From an uncultured Pseudoflavonifractor sp. (GTDB taxonomy: Bacteria > Bacillota > Clostridia > Oscillospirales > Oscillospiraceae), in the NCBI GenBank assembly GCA_947577065.1, contig CANPTT010000007.1, positions 1-64,000 of the forward strand: a stretch of DNA of 64,000 nucleotides, read 5' to 3'. A program made the translations under genes and the position numbers. Every line of letters starts with the position of its first letter. The stretch's first letter is position 1. This document shows positions 31,948 to 40,367 of this stretch, piece after piece. A model generated the notes under the pieces. The model ran no database searches. It had not been told where the DNA came from and saw only the letters and a list, made by a program, of their open reading frames with translations.

Positions 31948-31973
31948 ATATACCGTGAGCAATGGAGTGTCAA
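31945..31973 (-). promoter_or_regulatory. Promoter of MarR-degV operon
   Basis: Minus strand TTGACA (31968-31973), 17-bp spacer, TATAGT (31945-31950). Confidence 0.78.
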
Positions 31974-32008
31974 GGGGAAAATATACAAAACTTTTTGTAA
32001 AAAAGGGG

Positions 32009-32037
32009 TTGACAACTGGTAAAACCGTGTTTATAAT
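32009..32037 (+). promoter_or_regulatory. Promoter of T-box/ABC importer operon
   Basis: TTGACA (32009-32014), 17-bp spacer, TATAAT (32032-32037): perfect consensus. Confidence 0.9.
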
Positions 32038-32041
32038 ACAA

Positions 32042-32320
32042 GGCAACAAACCGATGAGCGAGAGAAGTACCTGTAGAAAGGTCGTCTTTTAGAGAGTCGT
32101 GGGTGGTGGGATCACGGCGGCGGACGCTTCAGGGAATGGACTCGGGAGGGCGAAGTGAACGGCAGATACAAAATGCCAAGTATTCTTCGACGGGGGACGC
32201 ACCCGTTATCAGGGCGACACATATGGTTTGTATGTGAAGAAAAGCGGGCGCATATGCGTCAACTTGGGTGGTACCGCAGGATGAAAGTCTTGTCCCAATA
32301 ATGGGATGGGGCTTTTTTAT
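32042..32320 (+). promoter_or_regulatory. T-box riboswitch with UGG (Trp) specifier
   Basis: Stem I is readable: AGTA (32066-32069) of the S-turn, CCTG (32070-32073) pairing with CAGG (32130-32133), then GAATGGA (32134-32140) and CTC. This is the standard specifier loop GAA-codon-purine, with codon TGG at 32137-32139, so tRNA-Trp is sensed. The distal AGAGAG element is at 32093-32098. The T-box sequence GGGTGGTACCGCAGG is at 32266-32280, followed by the terminator. Low charged tRNA-Trp should switch on the importer downstream. Confidence 0.92.
32284..32318 (+). terminator. T-box terminator of ABC importer leader
   Basis: AAAGTCTTGTCCCA pairs (with G-T wobbles) with TGGGATGGGGCTTT across an ATAA loop, followed by T6. 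Confidence 0.85.
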
Positions 32321-32439
32321 TTTACCCAGGATCCTGAGAGGAGAGAGGAACATGCGGCTTTTCACAAAGCGATGGCGGGGCGAGAAGAGGACCTGAACCG
32401 TTTGGCCGATAAAACTATTTTTTAATAAGGGGAGAAATC

Positions 32440-33501
32440 ATGATGAAACACAATATCCTCCATAAGACCGCTTCCATAGCCCTGGCCCTTTCTATGACGA
32501 TGACCCTGGCTGCCTGCGGGGGTGGGAGCAAACCGGGAGACGACGTCGACGGCGAAGTCTATAAAATTGGCATCTGTAATTATGTGGACGACGCTTCCTT
32601 GAACCAAATCGTGGACCATATCCAGATCCGGCTGGCTGAGATCGGCAAGGAGAAGAGCGTGACCTTTGAGATCGACTATGACAACTGCAATGCCGATGAT
32701 GCGGTGATGGAACAGATCATTGCCAACTTCAAGGCGAACAAGGTGGATCTGATGATCGGAGTGGCCACCCCGGTAGCCATGAAGATGCAGGCCGCCACCG
32801 AGGATAACAGAACCCCAGTGGTTTTTGCCGCTGTCTCTGACCCGGTGAGCGTAGGTTTGGTAGACAGCTTGGAGGCTCCCGGCGCCAACATTACCGGCAC
32901 CTCCGATTACCTGGACACCAATGCCATTATGAACCTGATATTTGCTGCCACCCCGGAAACCAAGAAAATCGGCTTTCTCTATGATCAGGGTCAGGATTCC
33001 TCCGCCACCCCTATCGCCCACGCCAAGGAGTATCTGGACGCTAAGGGTATCGCCTATGTGGAGCGCACCGGCACTACCAATAACGAGGTCTTGCTGGCGG
33101 CCCAAGCTCTGATCAGTGATGGGGTAGACGCCATTTTTACCCCTACCGACAACACCATCATGACGGCGGAACTTGCCATCTATGAGGACCTGATCACTGC
33201 GGGGATCCCCCACTATACCGGAGCCGATTCCTTTGCCCTCAACGGCGCTTTCCTGGGCTACGGTGTGGACTATGCTAACCTGGGAGTGGAGACGGCCGAT
33301 ATGGTGGCCGACATTCTCCTGAATGGGGCCGATCCGGCCACCACCGCCGTTAAGACCTTTGACAACGGTACTGCCACCGTGAATACCGAGACCTGTGAGG
33401 GTCTGGGGCTGGATTTTGAGACCGTCAAGGCTGCTTTTGCCCCCCTGTGTACCCAGGTAAACGCCATCACCACCGCTGAAAGTTTTGACGATCTGAAGTA
33501 A
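32440..33501 (+). CDS. ABC importer substrate-binding lipoprotein, probable tryptophan
   Basis: 353 residues. Signal peptide with lipobox LAAC (Cys26), then an ABC_sub_bind (PF04392)-type two-lobe domain: YKIGICNYVDDASLNQIVD, DLMIGVATPVAMKMQ, PVVFAAVSDPVSVGLV, NITGTSDYLD, GVDAIFTPTDNTIMT. Family members linked to Trp T-boxes are called TrpX, and the UGG-specifier T-box directly upstream supports tryptophan, or a precursor, as substrate. Start 32440 after AAGGGGAG. First of three genes with permease and ATPase. Confidence 0.9.
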   Translation: MMKHNILHKTASIALALSMTMTLAACGGGSKPGDDVDGEVYKIGICNYVDDASLNQIVDHIQIRLAEIGKEKSVTFEIDYDNCNADDAVMEQIIANFKANKVDLMIGVATPVAMKMQAATEDNRTPVVFAAVSDPVSVGLVDSLEAPGANITGTSDYLDTNAIMNLIFAATPETKKIGFLYDQGQDSSATPIAHAKEYLDAKGIAYVERTGTTNNEVLLAAQALISDGVDAIFTPTDNTIMTAELAIYEDLITAGIPHYTGADSFALNGAFLGYGVDYANLGVETADMVADILLNGADPATTAVKTFDNGTATVNTETCEGLGLDFETVKAAFAPLCTQVNAITTAESFDDLK

Positions 33502-33520
33502 GAAAGGCAAGCTGCCATCT

Positions 33521-33555
33521 TGCTTATGGGCAGGCATTTCGCCCGCCCATAAGCA
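33521..33555 (+). repeat. Intercistronic hairpin between binding protein and permease
   Basis: TGCTTATGGGC (33521-33531) / GCCCATAAGCA (33545-33555), an 11-bp perfect stem without a T run. Likely an mRNA-stabilising hairpin that lets the binding protein outnumber the membrane parts. Confidence 0.7.
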
Positions 33556-33575
33556 CTGAAAAAGGGGAGAATTCC

Positions 33576-34496
33576 ATGTCCTTATCACTGATCCAAACCG
33601 CTCTGGAGTTGGGCCTCATCTGTTCCCTGACCACCCTGGCCCTTTTTTTGAGCTACTCCATGCTTAACGTCTGCGACCTGTCTACCGACGGCTGCTTCAC
33701 CTTTGGGGCCGCGGTGGGAGCGGTGGTGGTCCTCTCAGGCCACCCGCTACTCTCCATTCCGGCGGCCATGCTGGCAGGGGCCTGCTCCGGCTTTGTCACC
33801 GCCCTTCTGCAGACCCGCATGGGCATCAACAGCCTGTTGGCCGGTATCATTGTCAACCGGGCCCTCTATTCAGTGAATATCGGGGTCATGGGGGGCAAGG
33901 CCCAGCTGAATATGTATAAAACTACCACCATATTTACCATGGTTCGGGACCTTCTGAAAAACACCCCGCTGGCGGGGATGAATGAGCTTGTGATCGCCCT
34001 CATGGCAGTGGTGTTGGTCATTACCATCCTTGCCCTGTTCCTTCGGACCCGGCTGGGAATGGCGATCCGGGCCACGGGGGATAATCCGGACATGGTCCGA
34101 TCCTCCTCCATCAATCCGGTGTTTACGACCACAGTGGGGCTGTGCGTGGCCAACGCCATTACCGGCCTCTCCGGCTGCCTTTTGGCCCAGTCCCAGAGCT
34201 CGGTGAACAGCGACCTGGGATCCGGCATGGTGACCATCGCCCTTGCCTCCCTCCTCATTGGCAACACTCTGATGGGGAAGGGGAGCATCCTCTTTCGGGC
34301 GGTGGGAATGGCGGTGGGCTCTTTCCTGTTCCAAATGGTCTACTCCGTCGCCCTACGGCTCAATATGCCCGCCTTTATGCTGAATCTGATGTCCTCGGTG
34401 ATCGTGACCCTGGCCATCTTTGTACCCTACCTGAAGGAGCAGCTTCCCATCCTTCGCCGCCGTCTGACAGGCAGAGGGGGGGAGATCGCATGCTGA
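33576..34496 (+). CDS. ABC importer permease, probable tryptophan
   Basis: 306-residue membrane protein with about eight to nine TM segments of the BPD_transp_2 (branched-chain/TrpY-like) class: FLSYSMLNVCDLSTDGCFTFGAAVGA near the N-terminus, GINSLLAGIIVNRALYSVNI, and FLRTRLGMAIRATGDNPDMVRSSSIN, the cytoplasmic EAA-like loop. Start 33576 after AAGGGGAG. Overlaps the ATPase gene by seven bases. Paired with the PF04392 binding protein and under the Trp T-box. Confidence 0.9.
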   Translation: MSLSLIQTALELGLICSLTTLALFLSYSMLNVCDLSTDGCFTFGAAVGAVVVLSGHPLLSIPAAMLAGACSGFVTALLQTRMGINSLLAGIIVNRALYSVNIGVMGGKAQLNMYKTTTIFTMVRDLLKNTPLAGMNELVIALMAVVLVITILALFLRTRLGMAIRATGDNPDMVRSSSINPVFTTTVGLCVANAITGLSGCLLAQSQSSVNSDLGSGMVTIALASLLIGNTLMGKGSILFRAVGMAVGSFLFQMVYSVALRLNMPAFMLNLMSSVIVTLAIFVPYLKEQLPILRRRLTGRGGEIAC

Positions 34497-35278
34497 ACGT
34501 CTCTCACATCTCCAAAACCTTTAATCCGGGTACCGTTAATGAGAAGCGGATCTTCACCGATTTCTCCCTTCACCTGGACCCGGGAGATTTTGTCACCATC
34601 ATCGGTTCCAACGGGGCGGGGAAGTCCACCCTCTTTAACGCCATCGCCGGAGACTTCTTCACCGACTCCGGTTCCATTGAGGTAAACGGCCGGGACGTGA
34701 CCTTCACACCCTCCTACCAGCGGGCCAAGCATATCGGCCGTCTGTTTCAGGACCCCATGCGAGGGACCGCACCTCACATGACCATTGAGGAGAACTTGGC
34801 CATGGCGGCGGGCAGCGGCGGTTGGTTTTCCCACATGAGCCGTTCAGACCGGGAGCGGTTCCGGGAGAAGCTCTCCCAACTGAACATGGGCCTGGAGGAT
34901 CGGATGCGTCAGCCGGTGGGCCTTCTCTCAGGTGGCCAGCGACAGGCCCTGTCCCTGCTCATGTCCACTATGAATCCCCCCTGGCTCCTCCTTCTGGACG
35001 AGCATACCGCCGCTCTGGACCCCGCCACGGCAGAGAAGGTGCTGGAGCTCACCCAAAAGGTGGTGGCCGAGGGAAAGATCACCACCCTGATGGTCACCCA
35101 CAATATGCGTCAGGCCCTGGACCTGGGCAACCGCACCCTGATGATGGACAATGGCGGGATCGTCCTGGATGTGAAGGGGGAGGAGAGGCGCCGAATGACA
35201 GTGGATGACCTGCTGGACCAATTTAAGATGGGGGCGGGGAAGGATCTGGATAACGATAGAATGCTGCTTTCGGAGTAA
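34490..35278 (+). CDS. ABC importer ATP-binding protein, probable tryptophan
   Basis: 262 residues, cytoplasmic. Walker A GSNGAGKST, Q-loop LFQDPMRGT, signature LLSGGQRQAL, Walker B LLLLDEHTAALDP and switch VTHNMRQ. Start 34490 (MLNVSHISKTFNPG) lies six bases after GGGGGGGAG and overlaps the permease stop by seven bases. The open frame extends far upstream inside the permease but is not coding. Last gene before the terminator. Confidence 0.93.
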   Translation: MLNVSHISKTFNPGTVNEKRIFTDFSLHLDPGDFVTIIGSNGAGKSTLFNAIAGDFFTDSGSIEVNGRDVTFTPSYQRAKHIGRLFQDPMRGTAPHMTIEENLAMAAGSGGWFSHMSRSDRERFREKLSQLNMGLEDRMRQPVGLLSGGQRQALSLLMSTMNPPWLLLLDEHTAALDPATAEKVLELTQKVVAEGKITTLMVTHNMRQALDLGNRTLMMDNGGIVLDVKGEERRRMTVDDLLDQFKMGAGKDLDNDRMLLSE

Positions 35279-35285
35279 AATCAGA

Positions 35286-35322
35286 ACACCATCCGAGGTG
35301 ATCTCCTCGGATGGTGTTTTTT
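35286..35322. terminator. Terminator between ABC importer and ppk1
   Basis: 13-bp perfect stem (35286-35298 with 35305-35317), ends in T6 on the plus strand. The converging ppk1 stop lies inside the T run; on the minus strand the T run is short. Confidence 0.88.
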
Positions 35323-37378
35323 AGCGGAGCTCATTCAGAAAAACAGCCTGAGCGTCAACAGAAGACCCGTCTTGGCGGGGCGGGAGCTGGATCCAAGAGC
35401 CATCAGCCTGAAGGTAACGGGACTTCTTGTTGTCATGGCACAGTATCTCCACGTAGTGGGCAATCTGGCGGCGAAGGTCCGGTGCCAGCACCGGGCAGGC
35501 CAGTTCTACCCGGTGCTGGGTGTTGCGGGTCATAAGATCTGCGGAGGAGAGATAGATCTGAGCATCATTTTCCTTTCCGAAAATATAGATCCTGGCATGC
35601 TCCAAAAAGCGGCCTACCACAGAAAAGATCTGAATATGGTCGGTAAGGCCTGGGATACCGGGGCGAAGGCAGGTGATGCCGCGGATGTTCATCAGGATAT
35701 GGACTCCGGCTTTGCTTGCTTGGACCAGTTTGTCGATCACCACACGGTCTGTAAGAGAATTGCATTTAAAAAAGAGAAACCCCCGGTCTCCTTTTGCGAT
35801 CTCCCGGTCTATAAGGGTCAAAAAGCTGTTCCGAAGACAGGCTGGGGCGGGGAGAAGACGCTGGCAGCACCTGCCTGATCCCCCTGTAGCCAGATCCTGA
35901 AAAAAGGCGGCGGCGTCTGCGCCTATGGTCGAATCGGCAGTAAAAAGGCAAAGGTCAGAATAGAGACGAACCGTTTTTTCATTGTAGTTTCCGGTTCCAA
36001 GCTGAGTGATGGTCTGCAGTTTCCCGTGTTCCCGGCGGGTGATAAGACATATTTTCGCATGGACCTTGTAGTGTTCCAGGCCGTAAAGCAGGGTACAGCC
36101 CGCCTCCTCAAGGCGCTCTGCCCAATGGATGTTGTTTTGCTCATCAAACCGGGCACGCAGCTCCAAAAGGACTGTGACCTCTTTTCCGTTTTCCGCAGCA
36201 GCGGCAAGGTACTCCATCAGTTTTCCCTGAGCACAGAGGCGGTAGATGGTGATCTTGATCGAGAGCACTGCCGGATCGCTGGCAGCCTCCCGAATCAGAA
36301 GAAGAAAGGGAGCCATGGAATGATAGGGATAGCATAGCAATAGGTCCCGACAAAGAAGTTGGGGGATCAGTTTTTTTCTTGGGGAGAGGGCTTGGGGCCA
36401 TCGAGGAGAAAAGGGCGGGTAGAAGAGGTCTGGTCTTTGAGGGAAGAGGATCTTTTCCAGAAGATAAGCATATCCCAAGGATAAAGGTCCCTTCATTCGG
36501 AACGTCTGACCCTCCTCCAAATCCAAACGAGCCTGAAGCCGGGCCAGGGTGGTCTTGTTTAGATTTCCCCAAATCTCCAATCGGACAGGGCAAAGTCGGG
36601 GGCGCTTTTTTAGTATCCGTTTTACACGCTGCCGAAAATCTTCCTCAATTTCACCATCCTCATCCTCAAAGGACAGGTCGGCACTGCGGGTCACGGTAAT
36701 GACGGCCTGAGAAGTCACAGTATAATGAGAAAAAATAGACTGTGCGTGGGCAAGAATGATCTGCTCGGAGAGGACGTAGCGGCGGTGGATCCCATCGAGG
36801 CAGAGAAAAGGGGGCAGAGCTTTCGGGATGGGGACTAGCCCCAAATAATTTTCTCCTTCCCGGCGAAGGGAAAGAGCGAGAAACAGTTGTTTATTGGGCA
36901 GATGCGGAAATGGATGGTGACTGTTGACCACCAACGGGGAAAGAAGAGGGGCAACACAGTCTTGAAACCATTGCTCCGCTTGCCGCCGCTCTCTGCCAGT
37001 CAGTTCCTGAGGGGTAAGACGAACGATCCCATGGCCTTGAAGCTCTTCTTCCAGAGCCGATAGGACCCTGTCCCGCTTTCGGCAAAGTTGGGCGACCGCT
37101 TGAAAGATCCGCCCTAACCTCTGACGGGGCGAGGCGCCGCGTGCATCGTCTGCCGGAGGCTGCTTGAGAAGAGACAGCGCTTCCAGGCGTCCTACCCGGA
37201 CCATAAAGAATTCATCCAAGTTTCTGGTAAAGATCGCAATAAATTTCAAGCGCTCAAAAAGAGGGACCGTTGGGTCCTGGGCCTCCTCCAAAATGCGGGC
37301 GTTAAATTTCAGCCAAGAGAGCTCCCGGTCCTGCGTATAAGAAAGCTCAACGTCATTTTCCCTGGACACGGGGGTCAC
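35321..37378 (-). CDS. ppk1: Polyphosphate kinase 1
   Basis: Makes inorganic polyphosphate from ATP, reversibly. 685 residues in the four-domain PPK1 layout: N domain with RELSWLKFNARILEEA and FIAIFTRNLDEFFMVRVG, middle domain LVVNSHHPFPHLPNKQLFLA, and catalytic C domains with FDEQNNIHWAERLEEAG and the autophosphorylated His440 in YKVHAKICL. Start is GTG 37378, overlapping ppx by 26 bases; a GTG three codons later (37369) has better spacing from GGAGAGGG and may be the true start. Operon with ppx. Confidence 0.94.
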   Translation of the reverse strand: MTPVSRENDVELSYTQDRELSWLKFNARILEEAQDPTVPLFERLKFIAIFTRNLDEFFMVRVGRLEALSLLKQPPADDARGASPRQRLGRIFQAVAQLCRKRDRVLSALEEELQGHGIVRLTPQELTGRERRQAEQWFQDCVAPLLSPLVVNSHHPFPHLPNKQLFLALSLRREGENYLGLVPIPKALPPFLCLDGIHRRYVLSEQIILAHAQSIFSHYTVTSQAVITVTRSADLSFEDEDGEIEEDFRQRVKRILKKRPRLCPVRLEIWGNLNKTTLARLQARLDLEEGQTFRMKGPLSLGYAYLLEKILFPQRPDLFYPPFSPRWPQALSPRKKLIPQLLCRDLLLCYPYHSMAPFLLLIREAASDPAVLSIKITIYRLCAQGKLMEYLAAAAENGKEVTVLLELRARFDEQNNIHWAERLEEAGCTLLYGLEHYKVHAKICLITRREHGKLQTITQLGTGNYNEKTVRLYSDLCLFTADSTIGADAAAFFQDLATGGSGRCCQRLLPAPACLRNSFLTLIDREIAKGDRGFLFFKCNSLTDRVVIDKLVQASKAGVHILMNIRGITCLRPGIPGLTDHIQIFSVVGRFLEHARIYIFGKENDAQIYLSSADLMTRNTQHRVELACPVLAPDLRRQIAHYVEILCHDNKKSRYLQADGSWIQLPPRQDGSSVDAQAVFLNELR

Positions 37379-38261
37379 CCTCTCCTATGACATAGGTCAG
37401 CAGATAGCCCTCCCGAACTCCCTGGGTACTGACATCCACGGTCTCTATGCCGTAACGTTTCAAAATAACGTTAAGGATGATCAGCCCTGGGAGGATCGTG
37501 TGCACCCGCTCTGGAGAGCCCTGGAGGATCCGGCGCAGAGTAGTCTGGTCGCCCTTTTTCAGCTGGCGGTATAGGTCTCTCAGCTTTTCGGAGGAGAGGA
37601 TCTGACCCGGAGTGTGCCCGCAGAGTTTGGCAGCGGCCCGTATCGTGCCGCCCACACCGCGGAGATGGGAGCAGGAAAGATCCTCCGCCTTATCCAGAGC
37701 CTTCTGCACGTGGCGCCGGATAGATTTTGCCTCATCCCCGGTGGGAAAAAGACCGGAAACATGTTGCGTAAATAGAGATAGGGAACCCAGGGGAAGGCTG
37801 ACTCCGGTATGGATATGCTCTCCCTCATAGGCCACCAACTCGGTAGAGCCGCCCCCAATATCCACCAGGAGGCCCCGCTCCAAAGGAACAGGACGCCCGA
37901 AAAGGGCGCCGCGGAAGGAGAGGATGGCCTCCTCAGAACCGGTGATGATGTGGACAGGGACTCCTGCGGCGGCTTGAATGGCGTCCACGGCCTCATCTGT
38001 GTTGGAAATATTCCGAAGAGAGGCTGTGGCAAATACATAAAATGGGCGGATATCCAGATTGTCCGCCAGAGCGCGAAAGCGACCCAGGATCCCGGCGGCA
38101 AGCTGGATCCCCTCGGAGGAGAGGATCCCGTCATCCACATAACCGGCCAATCCGGCGGTCTCCTTTTTCCCCAAAAGAAGCTTAAAGCCTGTCCTGTCAT
38201 ATTGATAGATGGACAGGCGAATGGTATTGGAGCCAACATCCACGATACCGCAGTTTGACAT
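37353..38261 (-). CDS. ppx: Ppx/GppA family exopolyphosphatase
   Basis: 302 residues of the ASKHA fold: IVDVGSNTIRLSIYQ (phosphate 1 loop), ATASLRNISN, SGSEEAILSF-like ITGSEEAILSFRG, and LLVDIGGGSTELV (phosphate 2 loop). Shorter than E. coli Ppx, lacking its C-terminal HD-type extension, as in many Firmicutes. Degrades polyphosphate and/or pppGpp; which is preferred cannot be told. Overlap with ppk1 makes a synthesis/breakdown operon. Start 38261 follows CAGGAGGGAG. Confidence 0.92.
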   Translation of the reverse strand: MSNCGIVDVGSNTIRLSIYQYDRTGFKLLLGKKETAGLAGYVDDGILSSEGIQLAAGILGRFRALADNLDIRPFYVFATASLRNISNTDEAVDAIQAAAGVPVHIITGSEEAILSFRGALFGRPVPLERGLLVDIGGGSTELVAYEGEHIHTGVSLPLGSLSLFTQHVSGLFPTGDEAKSIRRHVQKALDKAEDLSCSHLRGVGGTIRAAAKLCGHTPGQILSSEKLRDLYRQLKKGDQTTLRRILQGSPERVHTILPGLIILNVILKRYGIETVDVSTQGVREGYLLTYVIGEGDPRVQGK

Positions 38262-38327
38262 GTGCTCCCTCCTGAATAGTCAGATTTACTCCCTATTGTG
38301 TGCGGTTTTATTAAAATAATAAGAAAG

Positions 38328-38358
38328 AAACGCCCAGCGGTGCGGCCAGGCGTTTTCC
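38328..38358 (-). terminator. Terminator after S41 protease gene
   Basis: Minus strand AACGCCTGGC / GCTGGGCGTT (two wobbles), loop CGCACC, followed by TCTTTCTT. Confidence 0.7.
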
Positions 38359-38364
38359 CTCGTT

Positions 38365-40272
38365 TCAGGCGGGCAGAGCCCCTGTATAAGAGAGCAGACG
38401 GTAGAGTGTGTAAGCCGCCTCGTCCCGGGTGGAGACGGCAGTGGGATCAATTTCATCGGCTCTGTCCCAGAGAAGGGAGATGGGATTGCCAAAATAGCCT
38501 TTCTGACTAAAGGAGAGGAGCCAGACAGAGCTTTTAGCCCAATCGGCGTAATTTGCCAGATTGGCAGAGTCCAATGTACCCGCCGGGATCTCATGAGCGC
38601 TGTCGTAAAGATACAGATTGAGCCATTGCCCCAATCGACCCATGATGGTGATAAGCTGCTGGTGATCCACGGGCTCCTCCGGATGAAATTCCCCTTTACC
38701 GGCTCCGTTCACAATGCCCATGTTGGTCATGGCGATGACAGCGGGGGCATACCAGGCGTCGTCGCTCACATCGGAGTAAGGGCTTTCGTTGACAGGGTAT
38801 GTACAATTGAGTGCGCCGGCCAGCATTTGGCATAGTTCAGCTCTTGAGAGGGTATCTTGCGGATGAAACAGGCCGTCTTCTTTTCCATGGAGCAGACCGT
38901 ATGTTTTGAGAATGCTGATGGCTGAACGGTAGCTTGAGGCGTCCTGATCGGGAAAAACAGGGGCGTGATAATCCAGCCCCGCGCTCTCTGCAATCTGGGC
39001 AATGTCTTTTCTCTCCCAGCCATCAGGCCCTCCTGTACCCTGCCAGAGATTTTTGGTGGAGGGAATGGCCTCTAAAAGGACCTGGAAAACCTCTGGATAA
39101 TCCTGGGCAACACTCAAATCTACGTACCACTGCCAGCCCAGATCGATCCGCAGAGTGTTGGATGTGTCGGAGATGGGGCGCGTCCCGGCCAGCAGATAGG
39201 CGATATCCGCCGCCCACCCCTCCCCAACCAGCAGATCAGGGATCACCCCCAACTGGTCAGTGCTGTTGCCGGCGGGAGTAAAAAAGCGGTGAGAGGTGAT
39301 CTTGATGGCGTCTCCATCCGGGAAATATTCCGGCAGAACGTCCTCATTCAGTACAGTCTGGGCCACGCCCTTTCCAAAGGAGCGGGTCCCGACCACGATC
39401 CCCGCTCCCTGGTCACGGATGGCGGCGGCAAAGAGTTCGGAAGAACTGGCGGAGTATTCGTCCATGAGGACGATAACAGGATAAATCGTCAGACAGTCTT
39501 CGCTGTGATAGTAGCCGCTGTATTCATCCTCTCCATCGCGGAGATAGGCGTGGGTTCCCGCCCCGGTAAAGCAGCCCGCGGCGTCCACGGCGGCCTGCGT
39601 GATCCCTCCGGTATTGGAGCGGAGATCTACGATCCATACGGTGGCTTGGTTACCATATTTTTCGATCCCCTCCCGAAAGTGCCGGGCCGTATCCTCGCCA
39701 AAGGTGGTGCAGCTGATGTATCCGATGTGATCGTCAATAAGCTCGGTAGTGGTCGCAGCGACCACTACCAACGCGCGGGTGAGAAGGACTGTCACATCCT
39801 CTCCATCTCTATGATAGGTCACCTCCACCGAAGTCCCTTCCTCACCGCGGATACGCCCAATGGCGGTATCCGAATCCTCGCCAACAATGCTGTGGCCGTC
39901 CACCGCGATGATAATGTCTCCGGCCTGCATACCGCCTTTTTCCGCCGGGGAGTCCTCCAGGACAGTGTCGATATGGAGACCGTCTTCCATCTGGCGGGAA
40001 ATCACGCCGATCCCCACCAGAGAGGTATCCGACATGGAGGCGTTAAAGGCGGCGTATTCCTCTGGGGTAAAATACTCGGTATAGGGATCACCCAAAGCTT
40101 CCAGCATCTTTTCGACAGTGGGTTGTTCCAGCACCAACTGGGGGAGCTCATCCACATAGATCATGTCCAGAAGCTCTGCGGCTTGCTCTACTGTGAGAGC
40201 TTGGGACGCGGGCGCCATCAAAAGCGAGAGGATAAGAACTGCCGCCAGACGGGAAACGTATTTTTTCTTCAT
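38365..40272 (-). CDS. S41 family (C-terminal processing) peptidase with SLH repeats
   Basis: 635 residues, exported: signal peptide (1-25, cleavage after SQA). Then PDZ domain (about 85-165; LEDSPAEKGGMQAGDIIIAVDG), S41 protease core (about 170-360) with VDLRSNTGGI, the serine in SASSSE (274-279) and Lys301 in SFGKGVAQ, and finally about three S-layer homology repeats (about 435-620: FPDQDASSYRSAISILKTYG, DGLFHPQDTLSRAELCQML, YSDVSDDAWYAPAVIAMTNMG). SLH repeats should tether the protease to the cell wall. Typical CtpA proteins lack them. It stands between exoA and ppx, with terminators on both sides. Confidence 0.92.
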   Translation of the reverse strand: MKKKYVSRLAAVLILSLLMAPASQALTVEQAAELLDMIYVDELPQLVLEQPTVEKMLEALGDPYTEYFTPEEYAAFNASMSDTSLVGIGVISRQMEDGLHIDTVLEDSPAEKGGMQAGDIIIAVDGHSIVGEDSDTAIGRIRGEEGTSVEVTYHRDGEDVTVLLTRALVVVAATTTELIDDHIGYISCTTFGEDTARHFREGIEKYGNQATVWIVDLRSNTGGITQAAVDAAGCFTGAGTHAYLRDGEDEYSGYYHSEDCLTIYPVIVLMDEYSASSSELFAAAIRDQGAGIVVGTRSFGKGVAQTVLNEDVLPEYFPDGDAIKITSHRFFTPAGNSTDQLGVIPDLLVGEGWAADIAYLLAGTRPISDTSNTLRIDLGWQWYVDLSVAQDYPEVFQVLLEAIPSTKNLWQGTGGPDGWERKDIAQIAESAGLDYHAPVFPDQDASSYRSAISILKTYGLLHGKEDGLFHPQDTLSRAELCQMLAGALNCTYPVNESPYSDVSDDAWYAPAVIAMTNMGIVNGAGKGEFHPEEPVDHQQLITIMGRLGQWLNLYLYDSAHEIPAGTLDSANLANYADWAKSSVWLLSFSQKGYFGNPISLLWDRADEIDPTAVSTRDEAAYTLYRLLSYTGALPA

Positions 40273-40314
40273 AGGTAGTCTGCCTTTCCAAAGGATTTCA
40301 TCCTATTGTAACGC

Positions 40315-40349
40315 AAAATGCCGCCAGAGACAATGCCTGGCGGCATTTT
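40315..40349. terminator. Terminator between exoA and S41 protease
   Basis: AAAATGCCGCCAG (40315-40327) / CTGGCGGCATTTT (40337-40349), 13-bp perfect stem. On the minus strand it ends exoA transcription with TTTT. Confidence 0.85.
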
Positions 40350-40367
40350 TTACAGAAAGGTCATCTT

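Larger units (their letters stand above)
31914..32439. other. 526-bp divergent regulatory region
   Basis: No protein gene. It holds the MarR promoter/operator (minus), then the promoter, T-box and terminator of the ABC importer (plus). The last 120 bases (32320-32439) are leader after the T-box terminator and contain AAGGGGAG as ribosome site. Confidence 0.75.
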
